From positions 6,820,001 through 6,884,000 of the forward strand of contig NZ_CP061913.1 of assembly GCF_019904175.1 (NCBI RefSeq): 64,000 nt of DNA. Direction: 5' to 3'. The position numbers and the translations under genes were made by a program. A model generated the notes under the pieces. That model made no database searches and had not been told where the DNA came from. It saw only the letters and a list, made by a program, of their open reading frames with translations. This document shows positions 45,053 through 53,394 of this stretch, in pieces. Origin of the DNA: Dactylosporangium vinaceum (lineage in GTDB: Bacteria; Actinomycetota; Actinomycetes; Mycobacteriales; Micromonosporaceae). How positions within the stretch are numbered: position 1 is the first letter of the stretch; every line of letters begins with the position of its first letter.

Positions 45053-45408
45053 GCCGGTACCTCCGCAGGCTCCGGTACCGGCCTGAGCGCCGCCCTGCAA
45101 CACTGATGAGCGGCCACTCCGCTGCGCTCCGTACCGCTCATGCCGCCACCCCCGCAAGCTCCGGCGCCGCCCTGAGCTCCAAGCTGTAACACTGATGAGC
45201 GGCCACTCCGCTGCGCTCCGTACCGCTCATGCCGCCACCTCCGCAAGCTCCGGCGCCGGCCTGAGCGCCGCCCTGCAACACTGATGAGCGGCCACTCCGC
45301 TGCGCTCCGTACCGCTCATGCCGCCACCCCCGCAAGCTCCGGCACCGGCCTGAGCACCGCCCTGCACTCATGATGAGCGGCCACTCCGCTGCGCTCCGTA
45401 GCGTTCAT
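45049..45408 (-). other. Chain of four overlapping 30-codon ORFs leading into the WXG100-like gene
   Basis: ORFs at 45408-45316, 45319-45227, 45230-45138 and 45141-45049 are each 30 codons plus TGA. Each stop overlaps the next start as ATGA, and the last overlaps the ATG at 45052. The peptides share MSGTERSGVAAHQC (MNATERSGVAAHHEC in the first) and a P-E-x-A-x-V-x-A ending. The unit length of 89 bp is what keeps the overlap exact: 30 codons minus one base. Each ORF has a GGAGG or GGGGG ribosome-site-like element before it. Whether they are translated is unknown; a relay of coupled initiation is plausible. Confidence 0.5.
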
Positions 45409-45417
45409 GCCTTCCCC
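45062..45417 (-). repeat. Four tandem 89-bp start-codon repeats
   Basis: Units at 45062-45150, 45151-45239, 45240-45328 and 45329-45417. Each, read on the minus strand, begins with a start context ATGAGCGGTAC (ATGAACGCTAC in the most upstream unit). Then come the core CGGAGCGCAGCGGAG, the reverse complement CCGCTCAT of the start, a variable middle, a second core CCGGAGCTTGCGG(A/G)GG, and the next ATG. The eight-base arms ATGAGCGG and CCGCTCAT can pair and enclose the start codon. The 405-bp interval holds nothing else I can identify. Confidence 0.9.
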
Positions 45418-45457
45418 GTTTCCGTGCCATTCGTCCCCGACAGCCTAGCGACACGTG

Positions 45458-45802
45458 TCACTGCGGGCCGCCCCGCGCCGGGTCGCGCCACTGGACTCCG
45501 GTCACGGCCAGGCCGGCCCGGACGGCCGCGGCGCCCACCTCGTCGACGAGGGAGGCGAGCGAGTCGGCGGCCGGCTGGTCCTCGGCGTTGATGTGGAACT
45601 CCCACGGGCCGTCGAGGTCGTGGCGGTACAGCACGATCTGCACCCGCCCGCCGGGCACCTCGCGCGTCCCCGTGCCGAGGACGTCGTCGTAGGCGTCGCC
45701 GAGCCGGCCCTCCGGCTTGAGGTGCAGCAGCTCTCGCAGCCTGTCGAGGCGATCCCTGTCGATCTCGCCGGCCAGCTTGACGGTCGCCGCCCAGGAGAAC
45801 AT
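45458..45802 (-). CDS. Uncharacterised 114-residue ESX-locus protein
   Basis: A small soluble protein opening MFSWAATVKLAGEIDRDRL. It alternates strands and helices (RVQIVLYRHDLDGPWEFHINAEDQPAAD). I recognise no family. It lies 15 bp after the YbaB-like gene and is the last gene before the repeat array, so it belongs to the mycosin-YbaB transcription unit. Confidence 0.7.
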   Translation of the reverse strand: MFSWAATVKLAGEIDRDRLDRLRELLHLKPEGRLGDAYDDVLGTGTREVPGGRVQIVLYRHDLDGPWEFHINAEDQPAADSLASLVDEVGAAAVRAGLAVTGVQWRDPARGGPQ

Positions 45803-45817
45803 GCTCGCCGTCCCTTC

Positions 45818-46249
45818 CTAACCGGCTGCCGGCGGTCCACCGGCGGCACCCCGGCGCAGGTCACGCAGGCCGGGCATGTCCTGTGGATCTTCCGGGAAGA
45901 TCTTCGTCACGTCAAAGTCGGCGCCCATCCCGGACAGGCCGGCGAAGTTCGGCGCGTGCGGGGCGACGAGCTCCTGGACCCGCCGGCGCAGGTCGGCGGT
46001 CGCGGCCTTCGTCGTCGTGACGATCGTCTCGCCGAGGGTGACGGAGTCGAGCAGCCGGAACGCCCGCGGGTTGATCTCCACCTTGGTCAGCTCGCCGCGG
46101 TGGTCGACGCTGACCTTGACCAGCTCGTCCTCCGACTGCGCGGTGGCGCTCAGTTCGGCCATCTCGCGCTGCATGCGGCCGATGTTGTCGCGGGCCTGCC
46201 GGTACTGCGCCAGCAGCTCGTCGAGGTGTGCCTGATATTCAGCCCGCAC
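45818..46249 (-). CDS. YbaB/EbfC-family protein of the ESX locus
   Basis: A 143-residue protein with a long N-terminal helix (ELLAQYRQARDNIGRMQREM), then the YbaB strand pattern VSVDHRGELTKVEINPRAF and a second long helix. YbaB/EbfC proteins are dimeric nucleoid-associated proteins. Members inside ESX loci (EspL-like) are linked to secretion. The GTG start overlaps the end of the mycosin gene by 11 bp. Confidence 0.8.
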   Translation of the reverse strand: MRAEYQAHLDELLAQYRQARDNIGRMQREMAELSATAQSEDELVKVSVDHRGELTKVEINPRAFRLLDSVTLGETIVTTTKAATADLRRRVQELVAPHAPNFAGLSGMGADFDVTKIFPEDPQDMPGLRDLRRGAAGGPPAAG

Positions 46250-47567
46250 GGTCGGTCCCTCCCGGTGGGTTCGCCGGTGGTTGACCGGGCGGTGGATACG
46301 GCGGCGGGTAGCCCGCCGACGACGGGTGGCCCGGCGGCTGGTATCCCGACGGCGGGTAGCCCGGCGGCGGATATCCGGGCGGGCCGGCGGGGCGGCGGCG
46401 CCGGGAGGCGCGCACGATCAGCAGGACCACCACGACCAGCACGGCCAGCAGCCCGGCTCCGACGGCGCCGCCGATCACGAGCGCGGTCGGGACGCCGGCG
46501 CCGGACGCGGGGGCCGGGGCCGGGGCCGCGGCCGTCGGGCCCGCACCGGCCGATGCGGGGGCCGAGGGCGCCTCGCCGCCGAGCGGGTTGGCGCTCACCT
46601 GGGGTACGTCGGCGGTCAGCGCCTCCAGCGGCTGGATCACGCCGAATCCGTAGTCGCCGTCGCGGCCCGGTGTGCCCGCGTCCTTGGCCGTGCGGATCAG
46701 TCGATTGATCACGTTCGCCGCGCTGAGCTGCGGATACTTGGCTCGGATGAGCGCCGCGACACCGGAGACGATCGCGGTCGACGCGCTCGTGCCGTCGGCG
46801 GTGCCGTAGGTCGACGGCGACTTCGACGGCGGTACCGCCACCGGGATCTTCGTGGCCGGCGCGGCGATGACCGCGGCCGCACCCCGCGTCGACCCGGACC
46901 ACAGACTGCCTGTCTGGTCCACGCCGGCGACCGCGACGACGCCGGGGATCGACGCCGGCGACAGCGGCTCCTGGATCCCCGCCGTGGTGTTGCCGATGCC
47001 GGCGATCACGACCACGTCGTGGCTGAGCGCGTAGCGCACGGCCTCGATCTCGTAGTCGTGGGCCTCGCCGACGTGCCCGAGCGAGATGTTGATGACCTTC
47101 GCGCCGTGGTCGGTCGCCCACGTGATGGCGTCCGCGGTGGTCTGCGCGTTGGAGTTGCCGGTGACGGTGGAGTTGGCCACCGGCAGGACCTTCGCGCCCG
47201 GCGCGATGCCGAGCAGGTGCTCGTTGCTGCCGCCCTTGGCCGCGATGATGCTGGCGACGCCGGTGCCGTGCACGACGCCCGGGTCGTCGGGGCCCCAGCC
47301 GTCGGCCGGTCCGCCGGACGCGGTCGTGCCGCCCTTCTGGACCTGGCCGCTGAGGTCGGCGTGGGTGGCGTAGATCGGGCTGTCGATGACCGCGACCGTC
47401 ACCCCGGCCCCCTTGCTGACCTGCTGGGCCTGCGCGATCTTGTACGGGCCCAGGAACCACTGCGCCGCCCGCACGTCGAGCGCGGCGTGGGCGGGCGCGC
47501 CCGTCAGCACCGAGCCGAGCAGCCCGGCCGCCACGGCCGCCACCGCGAGCCGCGCCGGGCGGTTCAC
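46239..47567 (-). CDS. mycP: Type VII secretion-associated serine protease, mycosin
   Basis: A 442-residue membrane-anchored subtilase. It has a signal peptide, Asp in VAVIDSPIY, His in VVHGTGVAS, oxyanion Asn in AGIGNTT and Ser in DGTSASTA, so the triad is complete. A Pro/Ala linker and one membrane helix near residues 375-397 precede a Pro/Gly/Tyr-rich cytoplasmic tail of repeated P-P-G-Y units. In mycobacteria MycP is required for ESX secretion. The GTG start overlaps the stop of the upstream mycosin gene. Confidence 0.9.
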   Translation of the reverse strand: MNRPARLAVAAVAAGLLGSVLTGAPAHAALDVRAAQWFLGPYKIAQAQQVSKGAGVTVAVIDSPIYATHADLSGQVQKGGTTASGGPADGWGPDDPGVVHGTGVASIIAAKGGSNEHLLGIAPGAKVLPVANSTVTGNSNAQTTADAITWATDHGAKVINISLGHVGEAHDYEIEAVRYALSHDVVVIAGIGNTTAGIQEPLSPASIPGVVAVAGVDQTGSLWSGSTRGAAAVIAAPATKIPVAVPPSKSPSTYGTADGTSASTAIVSGVAALIRAKYPQLSAANVINRLIRTAKDAGTPGRDGDYGFGVIQPLEALTADVPQVSANPLGGEAPSAPASAGAGPTAAAPAPAPASGAGVPTALVIGGAVGAGLLAVLVVVVLLIVRASRRRRPAGPPGYPPPGYPPSGYQPPGHPSSAGYPPPYPPPGQPPANPPGGTDRAG

Positions 47568-48883
47568 TGCCGTCGGCCCGGATCGTCGGACGGCGGCCAG
47601 TTCGGTGGTGGCCGGAACGAGCCGGTCGATGGCGGCGGCGGAGGCGGCTGATACTGCGGCGGCGGCACTCCCCCCGGCGGCCCGGGCCACTGCGCGGTAG
47701 CGGGCGGCGGCACCGGCCGGCGGTTGCGCCGCCGCGCGGCCACGATGATCACCGCGAGCAGCGCGCCGAGCGCGACCACCGGGCAGGCGATGAGTGCGAC
47801 GAGCCGCCCGACGTTCAGATGCCCGCCCAGCGCCGGGGGCGAGGGCTTCACCGCGGTGGACGACGGGCCGGGCTGGCCGGCCGCCGGGCCGCTGAGCGGG
47901 TTCGTGTCGACGGCGGGCACGTCGGCGGTCAGCGCCGCGAGGGGCTGGATGGTGCCGAAGCCGAACTTCGGGTCGCGGCCCGGGTTGCCGTTGTCCCGGG
48001 CCGTGCGGATCAGCCGGTTGATGACGTTGGCCGCGTTCATCTGCGGGAACTTGGACCGGATAAGCGCCACCACGCCGGAGACGATCGCGGTCGAGAGGCT
48101 TGTGCCGTCGGCGAGGCCGTAGCCGGAGGGGAACGTCGTGGAGTCGCCCGCGACCGACATCTGCGATCCGGGCGCCGCGACGACCGTCTCCGGGCCGTAC
48201 GTCGAGCCGGACCAGAAGTTGCCGCCCTGCTCGACGCCGGAGACGGCGACGACACCGGGGATGTTGGCCGGTGAGATCACTGCGTCCATGCCCTCGCCGC
48301 GGTTGCCGGCGCCGGCCACCACGACCACGTCCTTGGCGATCGCGTAGCGGATCGCCTCGGTCTCCTCGTCGGTGGCACTGCCGTTGTGCCCGTTCGACAG
48401 GTTGATGACCTTGGCGCCGTGGTCCGCGGCCCACTTGATGCCGGACGCGGTGGTGATGCTGGTGCCGTTGCCGCCGTTGGAGTTCGCGACGGGGAGGATC
48501 TTCGCCGCCGGGGCGATGCCGAGCAGATGGTCGTCGCCGCCGCCCTTGCCGACGATGAGGCTCGCCACCTCGGTGCCGTGGGCGTTGCCGGGGTTGTCGG
48601 CGCCCCAGCCGTTGGCCGGGCCGCCGCCGGTGGAGGTGCCCTGCAGCAGCTGGCCCTTCAGGTCGCGGTGGCCCTCGAAGATGGGTGTGTCGACCACGGC
48701 CACGACCACGCCCGCGCCCTTGGTGATCTGGTGCACCTCGGTGAACTTCAGCGGGGTGAGGTACCACTGGTACTGGCGCACCGGGTCGGCCTGCGCCGGC
48801 CCGGCCCAGAGCACCGGGCCGGTGAGCCCGGCCAGCACGGCCAGGGTCGCCGCGATCGTGCGGCGCACGGTCAGCCTCGTCAT
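47564..48883 (-). CDS. mycP: Type VII secretion-associated serine protease, mycosin (tandem copy)
   Basis: A 439-residue mycosin directly before the other. The triad is Asp in VAVVDTPIF, His in NAHGTEVAS and Ser in DGTSLSTA. The oxyanion Asn is in AGAGNRG. A membrane helix near 360-383 leads into a Pro-rich tail. It has a signal peptide (residues 1-32). The pair is about half identical by eye, so it looks like an old tandem duplication. It starts 24 bp after the long substrate-like gene. Confidence 0.9.
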   Translation of the reverse strand: MTRLTVRRTIAATLAVLAGLTGPVLWAGPAQADPVRQYQWYLTPLKFTEVHQITKGAGVVVAVVDTPIFEGHRDLKGQLLQGTSTGGGPANGWGADNPGNAHGTEVASLIVGKGGGDDHLLGIAPAAKILPVANSNGGNGTSITTASGIKWAADHGAKVINLSNGHNGSATDEETEAIRYAIAKDVVVVAGAGNRGEGMDAVISPANIPGVVAVSGVEQGGNFWSGSTYGPETVVAAPGSQMSVAGDSTTFPSGYGLADGTSLSTAIVSGVVALIRSKFPQMNAANVINRLIRTARDNGNPGRDPKFGFGTIQPLAALTADVPAVDTNPLSGPAAGQPGPSSTAVKPSPPALGGHLNVGRLVALIACPVVALGALLAVIIVAARRRNRRPVPPPATAQWPGPPGGVPPPQYQPPPPPPSTGSFRPPPNWPPSDDPGRRQ

Positions 48884-48907
48884 CCGTCCTCTTCGCGATC
48901 GCTCAGG

Positions 48908-50137
48908 TCAGCCCAGGACCGACGGCGGCGCGTCGGCGTCGCCGCCCCACGGGTCCTCGTCCTCGGTCAGCCAGGTGCCGCGCTCGTCCTCGGGGGCGTG
49001 TGCACCGGCGCCGTGCCCGCCGCCGCCCATCATGCCGCCGCGCCCCTTGGCGCCGGCGCCGCGCGCGCCGGCGCCCGCGCTGGACATCCCGCCCAGCCCC
49101 ATCGGCAGCTGGGGCCCGGCGACCGGCCGGCCCGTGCCGCCGCTGAGGGCGCCCGCGGGGAGGCCGCCCAGGCCGCCGCCCGCCCCGGCGCCGAGGCCAC
49201 CGCCGAGGCCACCGCCGGCGCCGCCGAGGTCACCGAGGCCGCCGCCGGCGCCGGCCAGGCTGCTCAGCGGGTCGGCGTTCGGGTCGAAGCCCGAGCCGGT
49301 GCCGGTGCCGACGCCGCCCGGGTCGAAGCCGGAGCCGGTCCCGGCCGGGTCCAGCCCGCCGATGCCGCCCGCGGATGCGGCCGGATCGAACGCGGCCGGA
49401 TCGAACGCGCCGCTGCCGAGGCCGCCGACCCCGGCACCGGCACCGCCGCCACCCGGAAACTTGGTGCCGCCGGGGAACTGGGTAGTGGTGTTGGTGACAC
49501 CTGTCTGCACGGGCACGGCCTTGTCCGAGCCGGCCGCGGTGCTGGTGTAGGTGCGGTTGACGTACTGGTAGACCGCCTCGGCCTCACCGGTGCGGTCGTT
49601 GAGCCAGTCGTCGATCTTCGAGCTGATCCCCCCGAGCGCCTCGCGGGCCACGTCGCCGATGCCGTTCATCAGCTTCTGGCGGAACTCGCCGGGCAGGAGT
49701 CCGTAGACCACCAGGCCCACGCCGGCGGTGCTGACGGTGAGGTCGGCCAGCGCCACGTCACCGCCGATGCCGTTGGCCCTGTTCAGGTCGTCGGCATGGC
49801 CCTGGACGTTGTCGAGCATGTCGATGGGCACCGGCATGTTGTCCTGGCCGTACTTCAGCGCGGCCGCCGCGTCCTTCAGCAGCGGCGCGGCGTCGGCGTT
49901 GCCCTCGGCCGTCTTCTCGATGGCCTTGGCGATCTTCTCCAGCTTGCCGAAGTAGTCCTCGGCCGCGTCGCCCTTCCACTTCTCCTTGAGGTCCTTGATG
50001 CCGTCGCGCAGGCTGTCGGCGACCGTCTGGGCGTTCTTGAAGATGGTCTCGACGCCGCCGGCGTACGACTCGAGGACGCCCGGGCGGCCGGCGACGCAGA
50101 CCCGGTTGACCATTTCCTCCCAGCTCAGGTCGGCCAT
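48908..50137 (-). CDS. WXG100-like long substrate protein with Gly-rich region and TWLTEDE end
   Basis: A 409-residue protein. The N-terminal about 100 residues form a WXG100-like helical hairpin with LKEKWKGDAAEDYF (W-x-G). Residues about 225-385 are very rich in Gly, Ala and Pro with repeated G-G-L-G units. The C-terminus GTWLTEDEDPWGGDADAPP closely matches the end of the protein at 23202-24485. It follows a small YxxxE protein by a one-base TGATG overlap. Together they form the second substrate-type pair of the locus. No signal peptide is present. Confidence 0.78.
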   Translation of the reverse strand: MADLSWEEMVNRVCVAGRPGVLESYAGGVETIFKNAQTVADSLRDGIKDLKEKWKGDAAEDYFGKLEKIAKAIEKTAEGNADAAPLLKDAAAALKYGQDNMPVPIDMLDNVQGHADDLNRANGIGGDVALADLTVSTAGVGLVVYGLLPGEFRQKLMNGIGDVAREALGGISSKIDDWLNDRTGEAEAVYQYVNRTYTSTAAGSDKAVPVQTGVTNTTTQFPGGTKFPGGGGAGAGVGGLGSGAFDPAAFDPAASAGGIGGLDPAGTGSGFDPGGVGTGTGSGFDPNADPLSSLAGAGGGLGDLGGAGGGLGGGLGAGAGGGLGGLPAGALSGGTGRPVAGPQLPMGLGGMSSAGAGARGAGAKGRGGMMGGGGHGAGAHAPEDERGTWLTEDEDPWGGDADAPPSVLG

Positions 50138-50571
50138 CAGATGGTCCCCGCGTCGCTGGCCGGCCCACCGGCCGAGCTGTCGCCGGTGAACGCCTTCTCG
50201 ACCGCCTTGACGTTGAGCTCGTTGTTGTGTTCGGCGTCCCGGTAGTTCTGCGCGATCTGCTTGGTGGCCTTCGACGCGACGTCGAGGGCGTGCGCGATGT
50301 CCTGATATGAGGAGATCATTGCCCTCATGTAGTCGTTGTGCTGCTTCGACATGTCCGCGGCGCCTTCGAGGCCGCCGAAGAAGAGCTTGACGTCGGCGCC
50401 GTTCATGACCATGACGGCGACCTGCTTGACCAGGTGGTCGTGGACGTAGGCCCGGAGGTCGTCGAGCCAGGGCGCCGCGTTCTCGAGGGACTTGATGTCG
50501 ACCTGCGTCGGCACGCCCGTGTCGGGTGTGATGCGGCGCATCACATGCTTGACGTCGTCGTCTGTGCCCAT
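50137..50571 (-). CDS. Small helical ESX substrate-like protein with YxxxE signal
   Basis: A 144-residue helical protein. Tyr110 to Glu114 (NYRDAE) after a long amphipathic helix fit the type VII Y-x-x-x-D/E signal. It lacks a W-x-G turn. Its middle helix KATKQIAQNY parallels KATTTIAANY of the protein at 24482-24859, showing the two pairs are related. It overlaps the long partner by one base. Confidence 0.76.
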   Translation of the reverse strand: MGTDDDVKHVMRRITPDTGVPTQVDIKSLENAAPWLDDLRAYVHDHLVKQVAVMVMNGADVKLFFGGLEGAADMSKQHNDYMRAMISSYQDIAHALDVASKATKQIAQNYRDAEHNNELNVKAVEKAFTGDSSAGGPASDAGTI

Positions 50572-50674
50572 CGCCTACCCCCGTGTGAACGCCGCCGAAT
50601 GCCTGCACCTTAACGCAGGCGGGCCACCCGGCGGCGACCCGTCGGCATCGACCGCGAAAAATGGACACGGCCGG

Positions 50675-52057
50675 TCATCCCGGGCGCCCCGTCCGGCCCC
50701 GGTGAGCGTCGGCTCCGCCCAGTTGCGGCACCCGGGCCCCCGGCCCGGCGGGCGCGTCCAGGGCCCGGCGCCCGGACGTCGCGGTGATGCTCAGTGGCCG
50801 GCCGACGACCGGTTGGAACCCGTCCTTCGCCGGCGCCGGCCCGGCCGGCCCGGCCGCTCGCCCGGCGCGCCACTGCCGGGCCCGGCCCCGGCGCAGTACC
50901 GGTGCCGCGAGCAGCACGAGGACCGCAAGCAGCAGCGCGCCCGCGGCGATCGCCCAGGCGGCCCGGCGCAGGGACGCCTCGGAGTCGACCCGGTCCTTCG
51001 GCGAGGTCAGGCGGCCCGGCGGAGCCGCCTCCGCGCTGCGCACACTCTTGTAGACCGAGGCGACGGCCTCGTAGGGGTTGACCACGCCGAAGCCGACCTG
51101 GTCGTTGCTGCCCTGGGGCGGGTGGTCGGCGGTGCGGCGGACCCGCTGGGTCACGTCATACGGGGTGAGGTCCGGGTTGTAGGACTTGATCAGCGCCGCG
51201 ACCCCGGAGACGTAGGCCGCCGCGAAGCTGGTGCCGCCCTGCTCCAGCAGCCCGAACCCGCCGCCGCGCGGCGCCGGCCCGATGATGTCCACGCCGGGTG
51301 CGGCCACGTCGACGAAGTCGCCGGAGCTCGACGTGGCCACCCGCTGGTCCTGCCGGTCCGTGCCGGCGACCGCGATGACCCCCGGATAGGCCGCCGGGAA
51401 GACCGGCTGCCCGTTGCTCGCCGCGGCGCCCTCGTTGCCGGCCGCCGCCACCACGACGATCTTGTGGTCGATCGCCGACTTGACCGCGTCGGCCAGCTCC
51501 TGGGTCGGGTTGCGGATCTCCAGCGAGAGATTGATCACCTGGACGTTCGCGGTGATCGCGTCGCGGATCGCCTGGGCCACGATGGCCGGCTCCCGCGGGT
51601 CGTTGGTGTCCTTGCCCGCCAGCACCCGCAGCGGCAGGATCTGCGCGTCGGGCGCGATCCCGGAGAACGTGGCGTCGGGGGTGTCCCGCCCGGCGATGAT
51701 GGCCGCGACGACGGTGCCGTGCCCGACCGCGTCACACGTCGCGTCGGTGCCGCCGGTGTAGTCCTTGCCGGGAAAGACCTTCCCGGCCAGCTTCGGGTGC
51801 TGGTCGGACACGCCGGAGTCGATGACCGCCACCGTCACGCCGGCCCCGCGGGACAGCTGCCACGCCGTCGCCGGGCGCAGCCGCAGCAGCGGCCAGGGCG
51901 TCTCGGTGAGCTTGTCGCTGCGCGCCTGCCCGCAGTTGTTGGCCGCGTACAGCCGCGCGGGCACCGCACCGCCGGCTCCGGCGAGCGCGGGCGCCGCCGG
52001 GCCGAGCAGCGCCACGAGGGTGACAGTGACTGCCATGAGCAGGGAGGCGGGCCGCAC
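50675..52057 (-). CDS. Third mycosin-like membrane-anchored subtilase
   Basis: A 460-residue S8 protease. The triad is Asp in VAVIDSGVSD, His in AVGHGTVVAA and Ser in GGTSFAAA, with Asn in AAAGNEGA. An extra Cys pair region (NNCGQARSD and ATCDAVGHG) is typical of mycosins. A membrane helix lies near 370-392, followed by an Arg/Pro-rich tail. The GTG at 52057 is chosen as giving a compact signal sequence (RPASLLMAVTVTLVALLG); further upstream starts in the frame are possible. It is more divergent than the tandem pair. Confidence 0.85.
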   Translation of the reverse strand: MRPASLLMAVTVTLVALLGPAAPALAGAGGAVPARLYAANNCGQARSDKLTETPWPLLRLRPATAWQLSRGAGVTVAVIDSGVSDQHPKLAGKVFPGKDYTGGTDATCDAVGHGTVVAAIIAGRDTPDATFSGIAPDAQILPLRVLAGKDTNDPREPAIVAQAIRDAITANVQVINLSLEIRNPTQELADAVKSAIDHKIVVVAAAGNEGAAASNGQPVFPAAYPGVIAVAGTDRQDQRVATSSSGDFVDVAAPGVDIIGPAPRGGGFGLLEQGGTSFAAAYVSGVAALIKSYNPDLTPYDVTQRVRRTADHPPQGSNDQVGFGVVNPYEAVASVYKSVRSAEAAPPGRLTSPKDRVDSEASLRRAAWAIAAGALLLAVLVLLAAPVLRRGRARQWRAGRAAGPAGPAPAKDGFQPVVGRPLSITATSGRRALDAPAGPGARVPQLGGADAHRGRTGRPG

Positions 52058-52121
52058 ACGCGCAGCGTACCGGCCGCGCCCGATCCGCGTGACCCACCGT
52101 CTCACCGCGGCCCGGCGGCGC

Positions 52122-53330
52122 TCAGTGCAGGCCGTCGGGGTCGCAGTACTCCACCTCGTCGGTGGTCTGGAACGGGCCGACGACGATGCCACGCTGGAAC
52201 GGCTTGCCCTGCGCGACCTCGTCGGCCGCGGCCCGCAGGGCGAACTGCTGCAGCACCCGCAGGTCGCGCCCGGCGATGCGGACCGGGCGGCGCACCTCGT
52301 ACAGCGGCGACCACGGGCACTCGTAGTAGCAGCTACTGCCGTCGCGCGTGCGGAACACGGCGATGTCCCCGGCAGTCACGAGCGCGTCGATCTGGGCCTT
52401 GAGGGCCAGGGTCGCGGCGGGGTCCGGGTCATACTGCCACAGCTCGGCGATCGCCTGCTTCGCCTTCCTGTCCTTCTGCCAGCGCTTGAGCGTGAGCCGG
52501 TCGGTGAGGCACCACGGGTCGAAGCGGGCGCCGCCGGGCAGTGACGCCGGATCGGGGCGGCCGGACGGGCGGATCGGGCGGTAGTCGTCGAGCAGCCGGG
52601 GCATGGCCGCCAGCTGGCCCGCGTGGAACCACAGCTCGAGGGCCTGCTTGAGGTTGTTCTCGACCAGCTCGTGCAGCACCGCGTTGTACCGCACGCTGCG
52701 CAGCCCGACGGCGTAGTCCGCGGCGGCGGCCGCCTCCGCCGCGAGCTGCTTGAGCCGGTTGACGGCCGGCTGCCGACCGGCCGGGACGCCGGCCCGTTCG
52801 AGCGAGTACAGCGCGACGTCGACGTGCTCGCGCACGGGCGGGACCGCGGCCAGCAGCGCGGCGAGGTGCTCCGGCGGGCACGGCTCGACCTCGGCCCACG
52901 CCGGGAGCGCGGCCGGCAGCGCGAGCTCGGCGGTGATGTCGTAGTCCGGGTTGACCCGGGCCTGCCGGCCGCGCGAGATCCAGCCCTCGACGGCGCTGAA
53001 CCACGTCGACACCTGGTCGAACGTGACGGCCGGGACGCACCCGACGGTCCGCGGGTTGGCGGAGTAGTCGGCGTCGAGGAACTGCTGGCCGAGCGTCTGC
53101 AGCACGAACGCGTTCCAGGCCGCCACCAGCTGACTGCCGACGGCCGGTGGCGCGTCCCACAGGTTGACCCCGGCGGCGGCGAGCTCGTCGCGGGCCTTCT
53201 CGGCCGCCAGCAGCTCGTCGTAGGCCATCCGGCCGGCCCCGCGCAGCGCCTCGAGGATCACGGCGTCACGCTCCCCGGCGAGCGAGGCACGCATCTTCGT
53301 CAGCAGGTTCGGCCGCAGCGGATCACCCAT
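52122..53330 (-). CDS. Uncharacterised 402-residue protein at the edge of the ESX locus
   Basis: A soluble protein of unknown family, mostly helical, with several Trp and a cluster of Cys near the end (SCYYECPWSP, and EYCDPDG). It includes a helical TRLTLKRWQKDRKAKQ segment and two Y-x-x-x-x-x-L-x-E stretches. The start ATG at 53330 gives MGDPLRPNLL. It reads into the third mycosin gene with a 64-bp gap and may be part of that unit. I see no export signal or catalytic motif I can name. Confidence 0.7.
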   Translation of the reverse strand: MGDPLRPNLLTKMRASLAGERDAVILEALRGAGRMAYDELLAAEKARDELAAAGVNLWDAPPAVGSQLVAAWNAFVLQTLGQQFLDADYSANPRTVGCVPAVTFDQVSTWFSAVEGWISRGRQARVNPDYDITAELALPAALPAWAEVEPCPPEHLAALLAAVPPVREHVDVALYSLERAGVPAGRQPAVNRLKQLAAEAAAAADYAVGLRSVRYNAVLHELVENNLKQALELWFHAGQLAAMPRLLDDYRPIRPSGRPDPASLPGGARFDPWCLTDRLTLKRWQKDRKAKQAIAELWQYDPDPAATLALKAQIDALVTAGDIAVFRTRDGSSCYYECPWSPLYEVRRPVRIAGRDLRVLQQFALRAAADEVAQGKPFQRGIVVGPFQTTDEVEYCDPDGLH

Positions 53331-53394
53331 GGCATTCACCGTAGCGAGTGCCCGCACGCCCGCCGCCGGTCCGGCGCGTGGCAGGCTGGGCGCC

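Noticed and set aside
45062..45417. CRISPR-like array
   Set aside because: The units are contiguous 89-bp tandem copies without unique spacers, contain starts and stops, and there are no cas genes nearby.
49030..49480. Tandem DNA repeat element
   Set aside because: The repetition comes from Gly/Ala/Pro-rich coding sequence in the long ESX substrate rather than a separate repeat.
23200..53000. Prophage or integrative element carrying the ESX locus
   Set aside because: No integrase, transposase, phage structural gene, tRNA or attachment repeat was seen, and codon use matches the flanks.
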